From contig CM018895.1 in NCBI GenBank assembly GCA_009663005.1, positions 14,154,223-14,164,222 on the forward strand: a stretch of 10,000 bases of DNA, in the 5' to 3' direction. The notes under the pieces were generated by a model. The model made no database searches. It saw only the letters and a program-made list of their open reading frames with translations, and was not told where the DNA came from. This document shows positions 1-8,310 of the stretch, in pieces (the stretch's first letter is position 1; each line of letters begins with the position of its first letter). Position numbers and translations under genes: made by a program. The DNA comes from Actinidia chinensis (Eukaryota > Streptophyta > Magnoliopsida > Ericales > Actinidiaceae).

Positions 1-229
1 ATGGTTGGGAGTTTTAGGGCCAGTTACGATTTAATCGCAATAAATCATAATCTACAAATTGAAACATAGATCTCATCTTTCTTTTAGTAAATTATAATTT
101 GTTCCATTACAAATAGGGCCTATTTGTAGATTGAACCTCACTGGGTAGAGTTCGAAATTAGTTGCATGGATCTCTTGCTAGGATGTAGCTTAATAGGAAT
201 ACTTGCCATGGATAACAATGTTGCGTCTA
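1..229. other. Unassigned AT-rich flank
   Basis: I see no convincing coding motif, RNA gene or repeat boundary here. Short frames such as the one around 160-215 are interrupted and resemble nothing I recognise. It ends where a G-rich sequence (around 240) opens the next repeat. It may be the interrupted left part of an older element or ordinary intergenic DNA. Confidence 0.4.
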
Positions 230-900
230 ATAGGCAACCCAAGAGGGGGCGTGAATGGGTTTTTCAAAAATAGAATTAGTAATTAGAGTTAATTGAAAAT
301 AATTAATCTAATTATAAGATCAACCACATACAATGATGAATCAATAATGATAATTGAAAGAAGAAAGCACACCAGATTACCGAGTTCGATCAAAAACCGT
401 GATCTACGTCCCCCAAGACCTGCCGCAAGATCTCTTCACTCTTTGTAATCTGCAACTACAAGGTGGGGCCTGATTTTCTAAGTGCTAGCTCACTTTTACC
501 CAAGTGTTTGGTCCAAGCTCCAATCAAATTCCTAGTGTTTTACTTACAAGAGGGAAACACTCAAACCTTAGTGTTTGGCTTTTTACAAGAGAAAAACTAA
601 ACAACTCTCACCAAGTGTTTGTCAAGCTCTACTCCAAACTTACAAGGGATAGATGTTATAACGCTGAACCAAAGTGAAAAACAACTCTCTTTAAAGAGTA
701 AGATAGGAGTGGAAATCACACAATGAATGTTAGCTCAGCAGAATGAAGATTGTATTTAAGAGCACTTGATTTTTGGCTTTTGTTAGTCTCTTTGTCAAAG
801 CTTTGAATCTCTCACAACCACCCTTGAATGCACTAGGAGGCTGGCAATAATAGCTTGACATGAACAGCTAGTCGGTTGGTGGGAGTTGGGGGCATTTAAA
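230..900. repeat. Unclassified non-coding plant repeat
   Basis: The segment opens with a G-rich stretch ending in GTGAATGGG (240-260), followed by a long A/T-rich run, an arrangement I associate with a dispersed plant repeat found in many intergenic sequences. It then becomes C/A-rich and has internal direct repeats: CCAAGTGTTTGGTCCAAGCTC (about 500-520) returns as CCAAGTGTTTGTCAAGCTC (about 611-629), and CTTACAAGAGGGAAACACTC (about 543-562) has a weaker copy TTTTACAAGAGAAAAACT near 581-598. No open frame of note occurs on either strand. The right edge probably continues into the TGTCGACA array, so both may belong to one insertion. I could not find terminal repeats or a target-site duplication, so class and boundaries are inferred. 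Confidence 0.45.
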
Positions 901-929
901 TGCTGTACCAGAACTTGAGTGTGAAAATA

Positions 930-1640
930 ATACCGTTAGGTGTCGACACATTCTTTCCAGGTGTCGAACTTCATTTTATGGTTTTCGACACTTGTAAACT
1001 ATCATTGCTTTGTTGAAACTGTTCTCCTTGTGCTGAGTTGGTGTCGAAACTTGATGTCCCCAATTTCTGGGCTTAGTATGGACTTTTGGTGTGTGAGATT
1101 GGGATGTCGACACTTTAAGGTGTCAACACTTCTGGTTTGGCTACTGCATTAGGTGCTGAGTAGTGCCGGACACTTCCTAATTTTCCAAGTTCTGGTTTGA
1201 CTACTGACGTTGGTGCTGAGGATGGTGTCGAAACTTGATGTTTCTATTCCCCTATTAGAGTTTTGCTACTTGGATACTTGGTTGACTGACGTAGTGGCGA
1301 CACATGATGTTTTTTTTTTTTCTTCCATATTATGAGTTTTGCATGCTAAATTGGTGCTATGTAGGTGTCGACACATGATGTGCCACACTTTTGGGGTTGG
1401 ACTACGACATTTGATGTGAGGAGGTTTTCGACATTCATACCAGAATGTGTTTAATCAACTTTATGATCATTTCGGACAATTGAGTCGACTTCCTTCCTTC
1501 CTCTGAATGCATATGGTCGTGTTAATTAGATCCATTTAAGTACCTACTTATTGAGGCTTTTCAAACAGAATATCAAAATTATTTTTTTTTTTGGCTAAAA
1601 GGTGTCGACACCATCAAACAGGAGTGTCGACACTTTCTTC
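930..1640. repeat. Degenerate tandem array with GTGTCGACAC palindromes
   Basis: The 10-base palindrome GTGTCGACAC occurs exactly at 940-949, 1365-1374, 1602-1611 and 1624-1633. Near copies lie at 962, 984, 1041, 1104, 1121, 1164, 1225, 1293 and 1424. Around it a longer unit recurs: GGTGTCGAAACTTGATGT at about 1040-1058 and 1224-1242, GTGCTGAG at about 1030, 1153 and 1213, and TTCTGGTTTGRCTACTG at about 1131-1147 and 1191-1207. Several spacings are close to 60-70 bases, so this looks like a decayed minisatellite-type array with additional half units near 20 bases. A short frame at 940-1152 simply reads through the repeat and is not a gene. Function is unknown; arrays like this are common in untranslated parts of plant transposons. 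Confidence 0.65.
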
Positions 1641-1799
1641 AGAAAGTGTTTGTGTGCTTCTTTGACAATTGTCCAAGAACGCGATGCTTAAGGCTGCACA
1701 CTTAGCAATTACATTACCACAAATAGGAATGTTTTGTTATCATTGAAATCGAGCTTGATTCAACAGTTATGCCCTGACTGTCATGCATGAGGGCTCCAC
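1641..1799. other. Junction between the palindrome array and integrase remnant
   Basis: No confident feature. By position it should hold the N-terminal half of the integrase core if the plus-strand element were complete, yet I cannot recognise the HHCC zinc-binding region or the first catalytic Asp segment in any frame. A poly-T run starts at 1801. The simplest reading is that sequence was lost or replaced here. Confidence 0.3.
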
Positions 1800-2513
1800 A
1801 TTTTTTTTTAATCGGCCCATAGGGACTTCTCATGAGAGTAGGGGGTAATTCAGAAGTTAGTACCCTTATCATCCAATCTCCCCCAACTCTCAAGGCAAGT
1901 TGAGTTAGAAATAGGGAGAATCAAATACGTCCTTAGAAAACTGTAACCCCTAGCACATAAGGATTGGTCCTGTGGGTTTAGTAGATGTAATTATGGGGCA
2001 TATAGACCTGCATACAGACCTCTTAGGGTCATCCCCATATAGGATTGTGTATAGGCAGGCATGCCAACCTTCGTGGGAAAATAGAGCACAAAGGTATTGG
2101 GCAATTACCAATTCAACATGAGTCTTGATGACAGGCCCACTACAAAATGTTTTCACTCAATGAGCTAGATGATATAGGAATGATTGCTATGAGACTCAAA
2201 ATCCTCTCAAAGCAAAGATGAATATGTGCAATGACCAATTATATTTTGCGTAAATCTTTCGTATTGTCAAAAGGGGCCTTCTTTAACCATTCTCGATTGC
2301 ATAACTTTTTTGGAAAACTCACAGTAGAGGGTCTGGACCTTTTCATATTGGGGATATATTTCATCTCATGGGGCAATTGGAAATTCAGAACTCTGAGAAA
2401 CAAAACATTTTTAAAATTTAATTAAATAGGCAACATCGATTAAGCCTTATCTTGAGCTTGAGACGAGAGATGTTGAGTTTGTGGATCTACATGATTCACC
2501 GTTGTTCGAATGA
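1800..2513 (+). pseudogene. Ty3/Gypsy integrase, C-terminal half, broken
   Basis: Integrase inserts retrotransposon cDNA into the host genome. Conserved peptides of the plant Athila/Tat-type integrase are readable on the plus strand with frame changes: a pyrimidine-rich stretch around 1857-1895 matching the end of the catalytic core (VST..., NSQGK), NRE and KTVTP near 1905-1952, then GSSPYRIVYRQAC at 2026-2064 followed by RYWAI near 2092-2106. FNMSLDD and NELDDIG (about 2110-2175) and SRLHNFFGKL (about 2291-2320) continue the C-terminal domain. NKTFLKFN (2395-2420) and KPYLELETRD (2442-2471) lead to a TGA at 2511-2513 that fits the usual end of pol. At least four frameshifts and several stops separate these blocks. 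The zinc-binding domain and the first half of the core are absent. No gag, protease or reverse transcriptase precedes it on this strand. Confidence 0.8.
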
Positions 2514-2755
2514 TTAAGAATAATGCCTTTTAGGTTTTTTGTATAATGCGTCATTCGGTTGAGTCAAATTAGGTAGAGTTGATCCTTAGTTGGGAGGGAT
2601 AGGAAGTTGTCGCATCCATTCATTTTTCTCCCGTCTTTCCATAGTCATATCATTTATTTTTATTTTTTTTCGCAATTCGAAGAATGCTCATCTCTAGTTG
2701 GGGGGAGTACTTCGTAATTTAATTAGTGTTAGGAGTACATTAGTGTTAAAACTTA
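2514..2755 (+). other. Spacer after integrase with two purine tracts
   Basis: This stretch has no coding signal. It contains GGGAGGGATAGGAAG at 2592-2606 and GGGGGGAG at 2700-2707, each preceded by TAGTTG. Tracts of this kind are where plus-strand DNA synthesis is primed (polypurine tract) just upstream of the 3' LTR in plant gypsy elements, and the position 80-190 bases after the pol stop is right. However I found no clear TG...CA bounded LTR starting after either tract, so the role is inferred. Confidence 0.35.
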
Positions 2756-2960
2756 ACTGAGCATTCAAACTCTCTGTGCAAAGTTCGAACGCATAGAGGG
2801 TTCAATTTTGATATTATAACTTATCGTTCAAATGTTAATTTCAAGACCAAATTAGAGTTCGAATGCCAGGAACAAAAATCAAAATATTACACTGAGCATT
2901 CGAAACACACGTAATACTTCGAAACGCCGAGCTCAGGGGCAGTTTTTCAATTACGAGTCC
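2756..2960. repeat. Short TTCGAA-centred direct repeats
   Basis: ACTGAGCATTCAAAC at 2756-2770 recurs as ACTGAGCATTCGAAAC at 2891-2906, 135 bases apart. Between and after them TTCGAA-type cores appear at 2784-2789, 2858-2863 and 2919-2924 in similar contexts (AAGTTCGAACGC, GAGTTCGAATGCC, CTTCGAAACGCC). The set suggests a small degenerate repeat cluster upstream of the extra ORF's leader. It could be part of an LTR or promoter region; no TATA box is convincing. Confidence 0.45.
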
Positions 2961-3000
2961 TGTTTTTATTTTTCATCATTCACATTCCCACCCCAATACG

Positions 3001-3022
3001 TGAGAGAGAGTAGAGAGAGAAA
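3001..3022 (+). repeat. GA-rich microsatellite in a leader-like region
   Basis: A purine tract of GAGAGA units interrupted by TA, followed by a C/T-rich to A-rich transition, sits just before a candidate splice donor. GA/CT tracts are typical of plant 5' leaders and core promoters, so this supports reading 2990-3776 as the leader of the downstream ORF, without proving it. Confidence 0.5.
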
Positions 3023-3074
3023 TTGGCTATTTCAAAAAGCTTTCCAAAATTCCACTCCATTTTCATAAATCAAG

Positions 3075-3758
3075 GTAAAATTGTCCATCATCATCCCATC
3101 TTAATTCTTAGTGTCATTCATAGATTTCAATTCATTCATCCATAAAACTCTAGGGTTTGGTTTGATTTTTTTTGTAATTTCACATTTAGGTTCATGATCT
3201 CAAAATCACACAAACATTAAACAAGTTTAATTTCTATCAATTGCTGTAGAATCTGCTCCTAATGTTTTATTTGATGCAAGTTTGAGAGAAATCCAGGGTG
3301 AAACTTCCATGCCCACCTAGGGTTTAAGAGTGCACACCATAATATTCGACGAATTCCCTAATGAAGGAATCCGATCGATTAGTGAAGGGATTGCACTGTA
3401 AAGTCATTGTATATGTTTTTCACATTGGGTTTAGGTGTATTGATTCAAAAAAATTTTGAATGGCAACTTAGGTTTTACATGCGTCAAATGTGTTCGATAA
3501 ATGCCTAATGAAGAAACAATGCGTTGAACTTGAAATCCAAATTGGCCATTGAATTGTTTATGGTTAAATGATCTCAAGGGCAACCCATTTTTTTAAGTAT
3601 GAGAGCATAAAAATTGTGTTGTGGACACTCGTAAGGATTATGGGATTTATGGTACAAACACACACACAATGCATATGCACATACCCCTTGTATTGCATAC
3701 TTGCAATCATTGTGTGACTTTGTTTTTTTGTGCATTGCTTGATTGGTGTACACAACAG
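3075..3758 (+). other. Candidate 5' UTR intron
   Basis: TCAAG|GTAAAATT at 3070-3082 resembles a plant splice donor and CACAACAG|GGG at 3751-3760 a splice acceptor; the sequence between is T-rich, as plant introns are, and has no coding signal. Splicing would bring the GA-rich leader to within about 20 bases of the ATG at 3777. A 5' leader intron would be a notable feature for a retroelement ORF. Only sequence plausibility supports this; no expression evidence is available and other donors or acceptors exist nearby. Confidence 0.35.
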
Positions 3759-3776
3759 GGGTAATTTGAAGGTAGC

Positions 3777-4830
3777 ATGAGTATTATGGAAGCTGGGGGT
3801 TTAAGTAAAAAGTCAAAATCTAAGGGAAAGGAAAAGGTGGATTATGACTCCACTTGGTTCACCGGCAAGGTAGATGAAAAGCTTTACAATAGAGTATGGG
3901 TTTGGAATAGAGTAGTGATTGAGTGAGAGCTTGACTTGGTCACCCTAGAAAATTTAGGCATCGAGTTACTCCATAAATTCACGAGTAGGGAATGGATAAA
4001 CTTGACGATGTTTAAGGCAGAGTCGATTCTCACACTTTGCCAAGAGTTTATGGCAACCATTAAGTACAAGGTGGTGACTTAAAAAGGCAAAGAGAGGTTG
4101 ACTAGTTGGGTTCGGGAAAAAAAGTTGAAGGTGACTCCCAATACGTTTGTAGAAGTCTTTGGAATCCCGCGAGAAGAGAACCCCGAGTTTGAGCTTCCAG
4201 ATGGGATGCCAAACTTGGCCACTATTTTCCATGAGTTATTCTTGGAAGGGGAAGAGTGGGATAGAGAGGTGCAATGTAACAAGACACACTCAAGGATAGG
4301 TATCTAGTTTTGTTTCTATTTTCGTGTTATTCTCTTTTGTCTCTAAAACGTACGGTCTCTATGACTGTTGTTAGGGCTAGTTTGCTAGGGCGATTGACAC
4401 GGGAAAAACCATTGATTTGCCCGATGATGTTCATGTTCTTATGAGATGTACATACGGCTTCGGACACGAGGGGTTCTTGTGCCTTTCACAGGTTTCTCAT
4501 GGAGCTTATTTAAAGGACTGAAGTCATATCCCTATTAGACCTCATAGGATTGATCCCGAAAGGCTCATGATAGATCTTCATTTGTCTCGATCTGAGGGCA
4601 AAGGCGAAGAGGAGATTGGAGGCAATGTGCAACCTTAGGAATCGATGAGATGACTAAAATTAAAAAGAAAAATTACGAACTTAAGGATGGAGATGAGACC
4701 TACATGACTACATTAAAAGAGGAGTATAGTTTGTCACACGACCATCTCCAAAGATAGGGGATGCTCGCCAATCAATGAAGGATATGGATGATGAGGGAGG
4801 AGGAGGAGGACGACTAGGAGGTTGAGTTAG
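3777..4830 (+). pseudogene. Putative plant transposon protein (Transposase_32-like), broken
   Basis: Start is the ATG at 3777, with a second in-frame ATG at 3786. The N-terminus is Lys/Ser-rich (SKKSKSKGKEK), typical of these proteins. A globular domain follows: TWFTGKVDEKLYNRVW, WINLTMFKAESILTLCQEF, then SWVREKKLKVTPNTFVEVFGIP, which is the most diagnostic part (the family pattern is a surface-exposed 'RGK.v..tPe.i...lglP'). In-frame stops are TGA at 3924 and TAA at 4080; the frame ends with TAG at 4305. The protein resumes in another frame from 4292 (SLKRTVSMTVVRASLL, DVHTASDTRGS) with stops at 4442 and 4508. A further shift near 4650 gives a charged, coiled-coil-like segment and an acidic end (REEEEEDD, about 4785-4815). 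The family's biochemical role is unknown; members are carried by plant gypsy-type retroelements. It lies in the same orientation as the integrase remnant, 1.26 kb downstream. Confidence 0.7.
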
Positions 4831-5544
4831 ACCAGTCTTTATTTTACTACGCTTTATGTCGAAAAACTCGTGTTTGTGTTTGGATATGTATGTTTTGAAC
4901 TTTGCTTTTATAGTATGACTGTTATGAGATATTTTGGATTTTTGAGACTGATTTTTGGGTTACTGTACTTAACATGTCCTAATTTATATTTAGTACAGAT
5001 ATTGTGCATTAAAATGTCATGGGTATTAGTTATAAACACAAGTTTATCATCATCCATTAATTCGAGTGCGGTTTGTTTTTACTAGTTCTTTAAAAATATA
5101 TCGTGACTCTTCGCATTCTTGTTTAATAATCTTATCTTTCGTAGATGGTGGATGTGCTGGAGATTCTTGAACTTTTGGGACCATAACTGAATCATCATAT
5201 TTTGTTTTCACAGATAGTTGAAGCAACTATTAACTTTACATAATGTGATGTTACGTGGAGTATCATGTCAAATCAGTCTTGTATGCGTGATACCTTACTG
5301 TCTATGCTATATAAGAAAGAGAGGATCACTTATACCACGCAAGGGTTGTATTTTCAAAGTGAAATTGTTACAAATTCACTTGCCTACATCCATAAAGTGG
5401 AGATTTTATACCTTATGAGCGTTAGAGCCATGAATCTAAAAAAATATACAACTTTATTTCTTCTTTGTGAAGCAAAGTTTAGGATTTCACGTTAGGGATT
5501 GAGTTGAATGTTTTAGTTTTTTTGATTTCCACTTGGTACTGTTC
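4831..5544 (+). other. AT-rich 3' tail, no gene
   Basis: After the acidic C-terminus of the broken ORF the sequence becomes T-rich and non-coding in character. Overlapping frames at 4870-5085, 5218-5418 and 5265-5495 are open but share no motif I recognise, and their coexistence in different frames suggests chance. T-rich stretches followed by CAG (for example near 5204-5214) look splice-acceptor-like. It may be the 3' UTR or LTR of the element carrying the upstream ORF. Confidence 0.4.
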
Positions 5545-6134
5545 CTAGCGGAAGAGATACTCCTATTCGAGCTATACTACTTAGCGGCCCGTACACTCTC
5601 AGTAAAGAATTCACTTCTTGAAGGGAATCAAGGGTTTTTTGGCGGTCGTTGCGGGGAAAACATACTTTTTCACAAGTACGCAAGAGAGGAGTACTGACAC
5701 GAACTCAAGTCATCGCAAAAAAATCTAGTGTATTTGCTCACCATCCACCACTACAGCAAGGAAATACGGCTAAGGACATATCGGTAACCTTGTTCAATCT
5801 TTTTTTGTGTTAGTTTAGGATTATTCTTTTTAACTTCTTAGGGATCTAGGTATTAATTTAGATAGGAGGCGGATTTTAGAGGCGGATAGGATCCTGTGCT
5901 AAATTTTTATCAGTGGCATTTGATTGGACTGCATAATTATAGTCCAAGCACCATTAAACCGACCTAAGTTGGCCCCTAAATTAGTTTAATTATATATTTT
6001 TATCGTATTTGGTATGTAAAGTTGTTTTCAAGTTTATTGCAAGTAAATGATGATAAAGAGGAGGATTTGGAGCTATAAAAGTGATCTAGAGTGCAGGCAC
6101 GCCTATCGAGATTGGTTGCCAAAAATTATAAAAG
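5545..6134. other. Orphan segment between the two retroelement pieces
   Basis: No product is recognised on either strand. Integrase would be expected here on the minus strand if the right-hand element continued, but I cannot find its zinc-binding or catalytic motifs. Two G-rich direct copies, GAGGCGGATTTTAGAGGCGGATAGG, lie at about 5866-5890 as tandem GAGGCGGAT units. CACTACA at 5749-5755 followed by a GC-bearing stretch resembles the end of a CACTA transposon, but no matching TGTAGTG end is seen. The segment is AT-rich from 5890 on. Confidence 0.35.
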
Positions 6135-6480
6135 TTTTCATCCATAAACCCCCCCAGAATAGAATGACAGATGCGCTATGAAAAGATTTACAAAATTATT
6201 TACAAGAGGTCACGTCTAACAAGCGTGCGAGGATATGGGACCACAGAAGGCAATCTTTTTAGGTTGGTGGGGGGTATAGTTCAATGTGGCACATTAAGGT
6301 CTTGCTTTGGGTGGTTAACCATCGTATGAATGGGGTTCTATTATCCTTTGTTTGTTTTATCCAAACAGCTACCACTGCATTAAGCCGTCGCATCAACATC
6401 AGCTCAACGGTCTTAAGTTAAAGAACCAATCCGGTGATCGAATAATTGGTGCAGTGGTGAGAAGACCTTAAGTTTATCAA
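6135..6480 (-). pseudogene. Retrotransposon RNase H, N-terminal part, broken
   Basis: RNase H removes the RNA strand of the RNA-DNA hybrid during reverse transcription. LTTAPIIRSPDW is readable at 6461-6426, the typical entry of the domain. VDATA at 6397-6383 occupies the place of the first catalytic Asp (usually in a CDAS context), so that residue may survive. NYT near 6280 and a stretch from about 6250 to 6180 (SVV, then LL) align by eye with the following helices, and FHSAS around 6185-6170 sits where the DHxAL motif is expected, with Asp replaced by Phe. Beyond 6135 nothing is recognisable, so the end of RNase H and the tether to integrase are lost. Confidence 0.6.
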
Positions 6481-6580
6481 AGGCTTCTTGGACAGTGTTT
6501 GTGGTCATAAAAGGTAACAATATAATGACAGCAAGTAAACAATGGTCTCGAGTAGCACTAATCCTCAATGAAGCGTACGA

Positions 6581-7581
6581 TTGTTAGAATCCGGCATGCC
6601 CTAAAAACGATCTAATATTGTCACACACTTAGGAATAGGTATATGTTAAATCAATTCTACTTTTGCTTTATCTAACTCTATCCCTTTGCTAGATCACGAT
6701 ATGGAAACTATGCCCACGGAAACTCGCCTTGCGTTACCATGAAGTGACACTTCTCCCAATTTAACACCAGGATTCTTTCCTTCAACACATCTCTTCAAGA
6801 CACACTCTAATGCCTCTAAACAGATTCAAGTATCCCCATACACCGAGAATCGTTCCATGAATACTTCAAGAATCTTCAACCTTCACTTAAAAATTGGAAA
6901 TCATGCATCTTTTAAACGTGGGCCTTTGTCAGTTGCTAGACCTAAGGCATTCCCTATAATCATAAGTGCCAAAAGGACATGTGAATTGGTTCCTTATCTG
7001 AGCCTCTAAAGCCACCTCCAATCGATTGTACCCAGAGTACCCCTCTAAAACAATAATATGCTCCCCTGCAACACGCTCTAAAGAACTTATCCCCAAAAAG
7101 AAGTGGAAATGGTCCTTTCCTAGTAGCAAAGCATTCACTTCCGGTCATCTATCACATGTCGCCTCCCGTTTGACTCCTAGTTGGCACTAGCTCATTATGC
7201 TCATTTTTTAACCCACTGTTCCCCCGACTTCTTAGGAACAACTTGGGTTGGACTCACCCACTTAGAATCAGAATTGGGTATATATACCCCATCACAAGAA
7301 GTTTCACAATTCGCCTCTAACAGCCTCTTTTCATATTAGATTTAAAACGCCTTGCATTTTGACGCACAGGTTTATACTCCTCTTCCAATAAATACGATGA
7401 AGTGCACATGAGTGTACTAATCCGTGAGATCTCTATTGTCCATCCTAATGACTTTCTTATGCCCCTTAAGTATTCAACAAAGATCCTCTTTTGACTACTT
7501 CAGTTAGGCTAGATGATATGACAACAGGGTAAGACTCACTTCCTCCAAGAAACGCATACATTTAAGTGTAGGATGGCAGAG
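6581..7581 (-). pseudogene. Retrotransposon reverse transcriptase, broken and catalytically dead
   Basis: The domain copies element RNA into DNA. A lead-in peptide MYAFLGG (7561-7541) and YPVVISS (7531-7511) precede it. LLEEEYKPVRQNARRF (about 7388-7341) and KLLVMGYIYPI lead to SKWVSPTQVVPKKSG at 7266-7222, an almost perfect family signature. ATRKGPFPL is at about 7130-7100, then VLEGYSGYN and FTCPFGTY in the frame 7138-6929. LNWEKCHFMV lies at 6764-6735, SKGIELDKAK at 6690-6661 and FLGHAGF at 6607-6587. Motif A reads LEGYSGYN, Glu (7043-7045) replacing the catalytic Asp; motif C reads FMERF at about 6861-6847, Glu-Arg replacing Asp-Asp. The frame changes at least four times and stops are frequent, so no active enzyme can be made. 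Confidence 0.88.
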
Positions 7582-7879
7582 GTTTTTCTTTCTCGAATTG
7601 GTGGTTTTACTTCAGAATTAGAAACAGGTTACCCACAACTTGTGCAAGAGGTTCAAAGTTGGGTCCATACCCACATGCAAAACGACTCACTCTCTTACCA
7701 ACAATAGATGCATCCCTAAACTTACACTTTCAGATTCCAATTGGTCATGTGCCTCACTCAAACTAGAGCTCTCTCAATCGAATCTTCCATGAACTCACGA
7801 TCCACATGCTCCTTGAATGTGGTCTTCATGACATTTATTTCCTCAATTTGGTCTACTTCCTCCTTCATTTGTTTACCCA
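7582..7879 (-). pseudogene. Protease-RT linker remnant
   Basis: This section of the polyprotein is poorly conserved in plant gypsy elements. A GPNFEPL peptide (about 7661-7641) sits where the family usually shows a W-x-P-x-F-E-x-L block, and PLPSYT at 7581-7564 precedes the RT lead-in. Acidic residues (EVDQIEEIN in the region 7869-7840) are typical of the linker that follows the protease. The open frame at 7741-7929 on the opposite strand is a shadow. Confidence 0.55.
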
Positions 7880-8310
7880 CAGGAAATGTTAGTCCTCCAA
7901 CGTCATATTACCAAATGAAGCTTAAGTAATCCATGCTGCAATGAAACAGCATTCTCCGTGGCTAGGAATGGTCTCCTAAGATAACAGGAATATGACGTTT
8001 CGACGCCACAATCACCAGGTGAGTATCCAAGACCTTGAATCTACCGTGTAGTACACAGTATGCGACTTGAATAAGAACATCCTCAATGATACCGCACCGC
8101 TCCGGGACCTTAACAGAACGATCAGCCAACTCAAGCGTACCTCGCGTTGGTTTCAGTTCTCCTAAACCTAGTCTTTATATACAGAATATTGCAATAAAAT
8201 TCACGCTAAGAACCTAAATCGAGAATGCTCGATCATCTTACACCCCTATGCTTGCCACGAAATAATAGGACACCAGGGTCCTTATATTCACTGCACGTCT
8301 TGCAATTGAG
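7880..8310 (-). pseudogene. Retropepsin-like aspartic protease, broken
   Basis: The protease cleaves the gag-pol polyprotein. KDPGV (8283-8269) marks its usual entrance. The active-site peptide LDLGS is present at 8223-8209, the DLG[AS] variant of the D[ST]G motif used by Athila/Tat elements, so the catalytic Asp itself is retained. It is followed at once by a stop and a frame change. A long clean frame from 8174 to 7977 carries RLGLGELKPTRGTLELADRS and EDVLIQV and ends in HIPVILG (7994-7974). A one-base loss then shifts to RPFLATENAV (7974-7945), together forming the 'ILGRPFLAT' signature, and another shift gives GNMTLED (7912-7892). Residues between EDVLIQV and HIPVILG deviate from the family, probably through compensating indels. 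Confidence 0.88.

Noticed and set aside
940..1152. 70-codon plus-strand frame in the palindrome array
   Set aside because: It reads through tandem repeats with a low-complexity product and no homology I recognise.
3884..4282. Three overlapping minus-strand frames
   Set aside because: They are shadows of the plus-strand transposon-protein pseudogene, whose peptides match a known family pattern.
4305..4375. GT...AG intron in the extra ORF (donor after GGATAG, acceptor TTGTTAG)
   Set aside because: Another frame reads straight through 4292-4441 with residues fitting the protein family (SLKRTVSMTVVRASLL), so a frameshift explains the break better than an intron.
5218..5495. Two overlapping plus-strand frames as a possible small gene
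   Set aside because: Both are short, overlap in different frames, lack any motif and have no clear start context; chance is more likely.
5545..6134. Integrase of the minus-strand element
   Set aside because: Expected by position, but neither the HHCC zinc-binding pattern nor the catalytic core could be read in any minus-strand frame.
6371..6458. Inverted repeat ACCACTGCA / TGCAGTGGT as a possible small MITE
   Set aside because: The right arm lies inside the RNase H peptide LTTAPIIRSPDW and the left arm inside the region coding for the first RNase H motif, so it is explained by ancestral coding sequence. No target-site duplication is seen.
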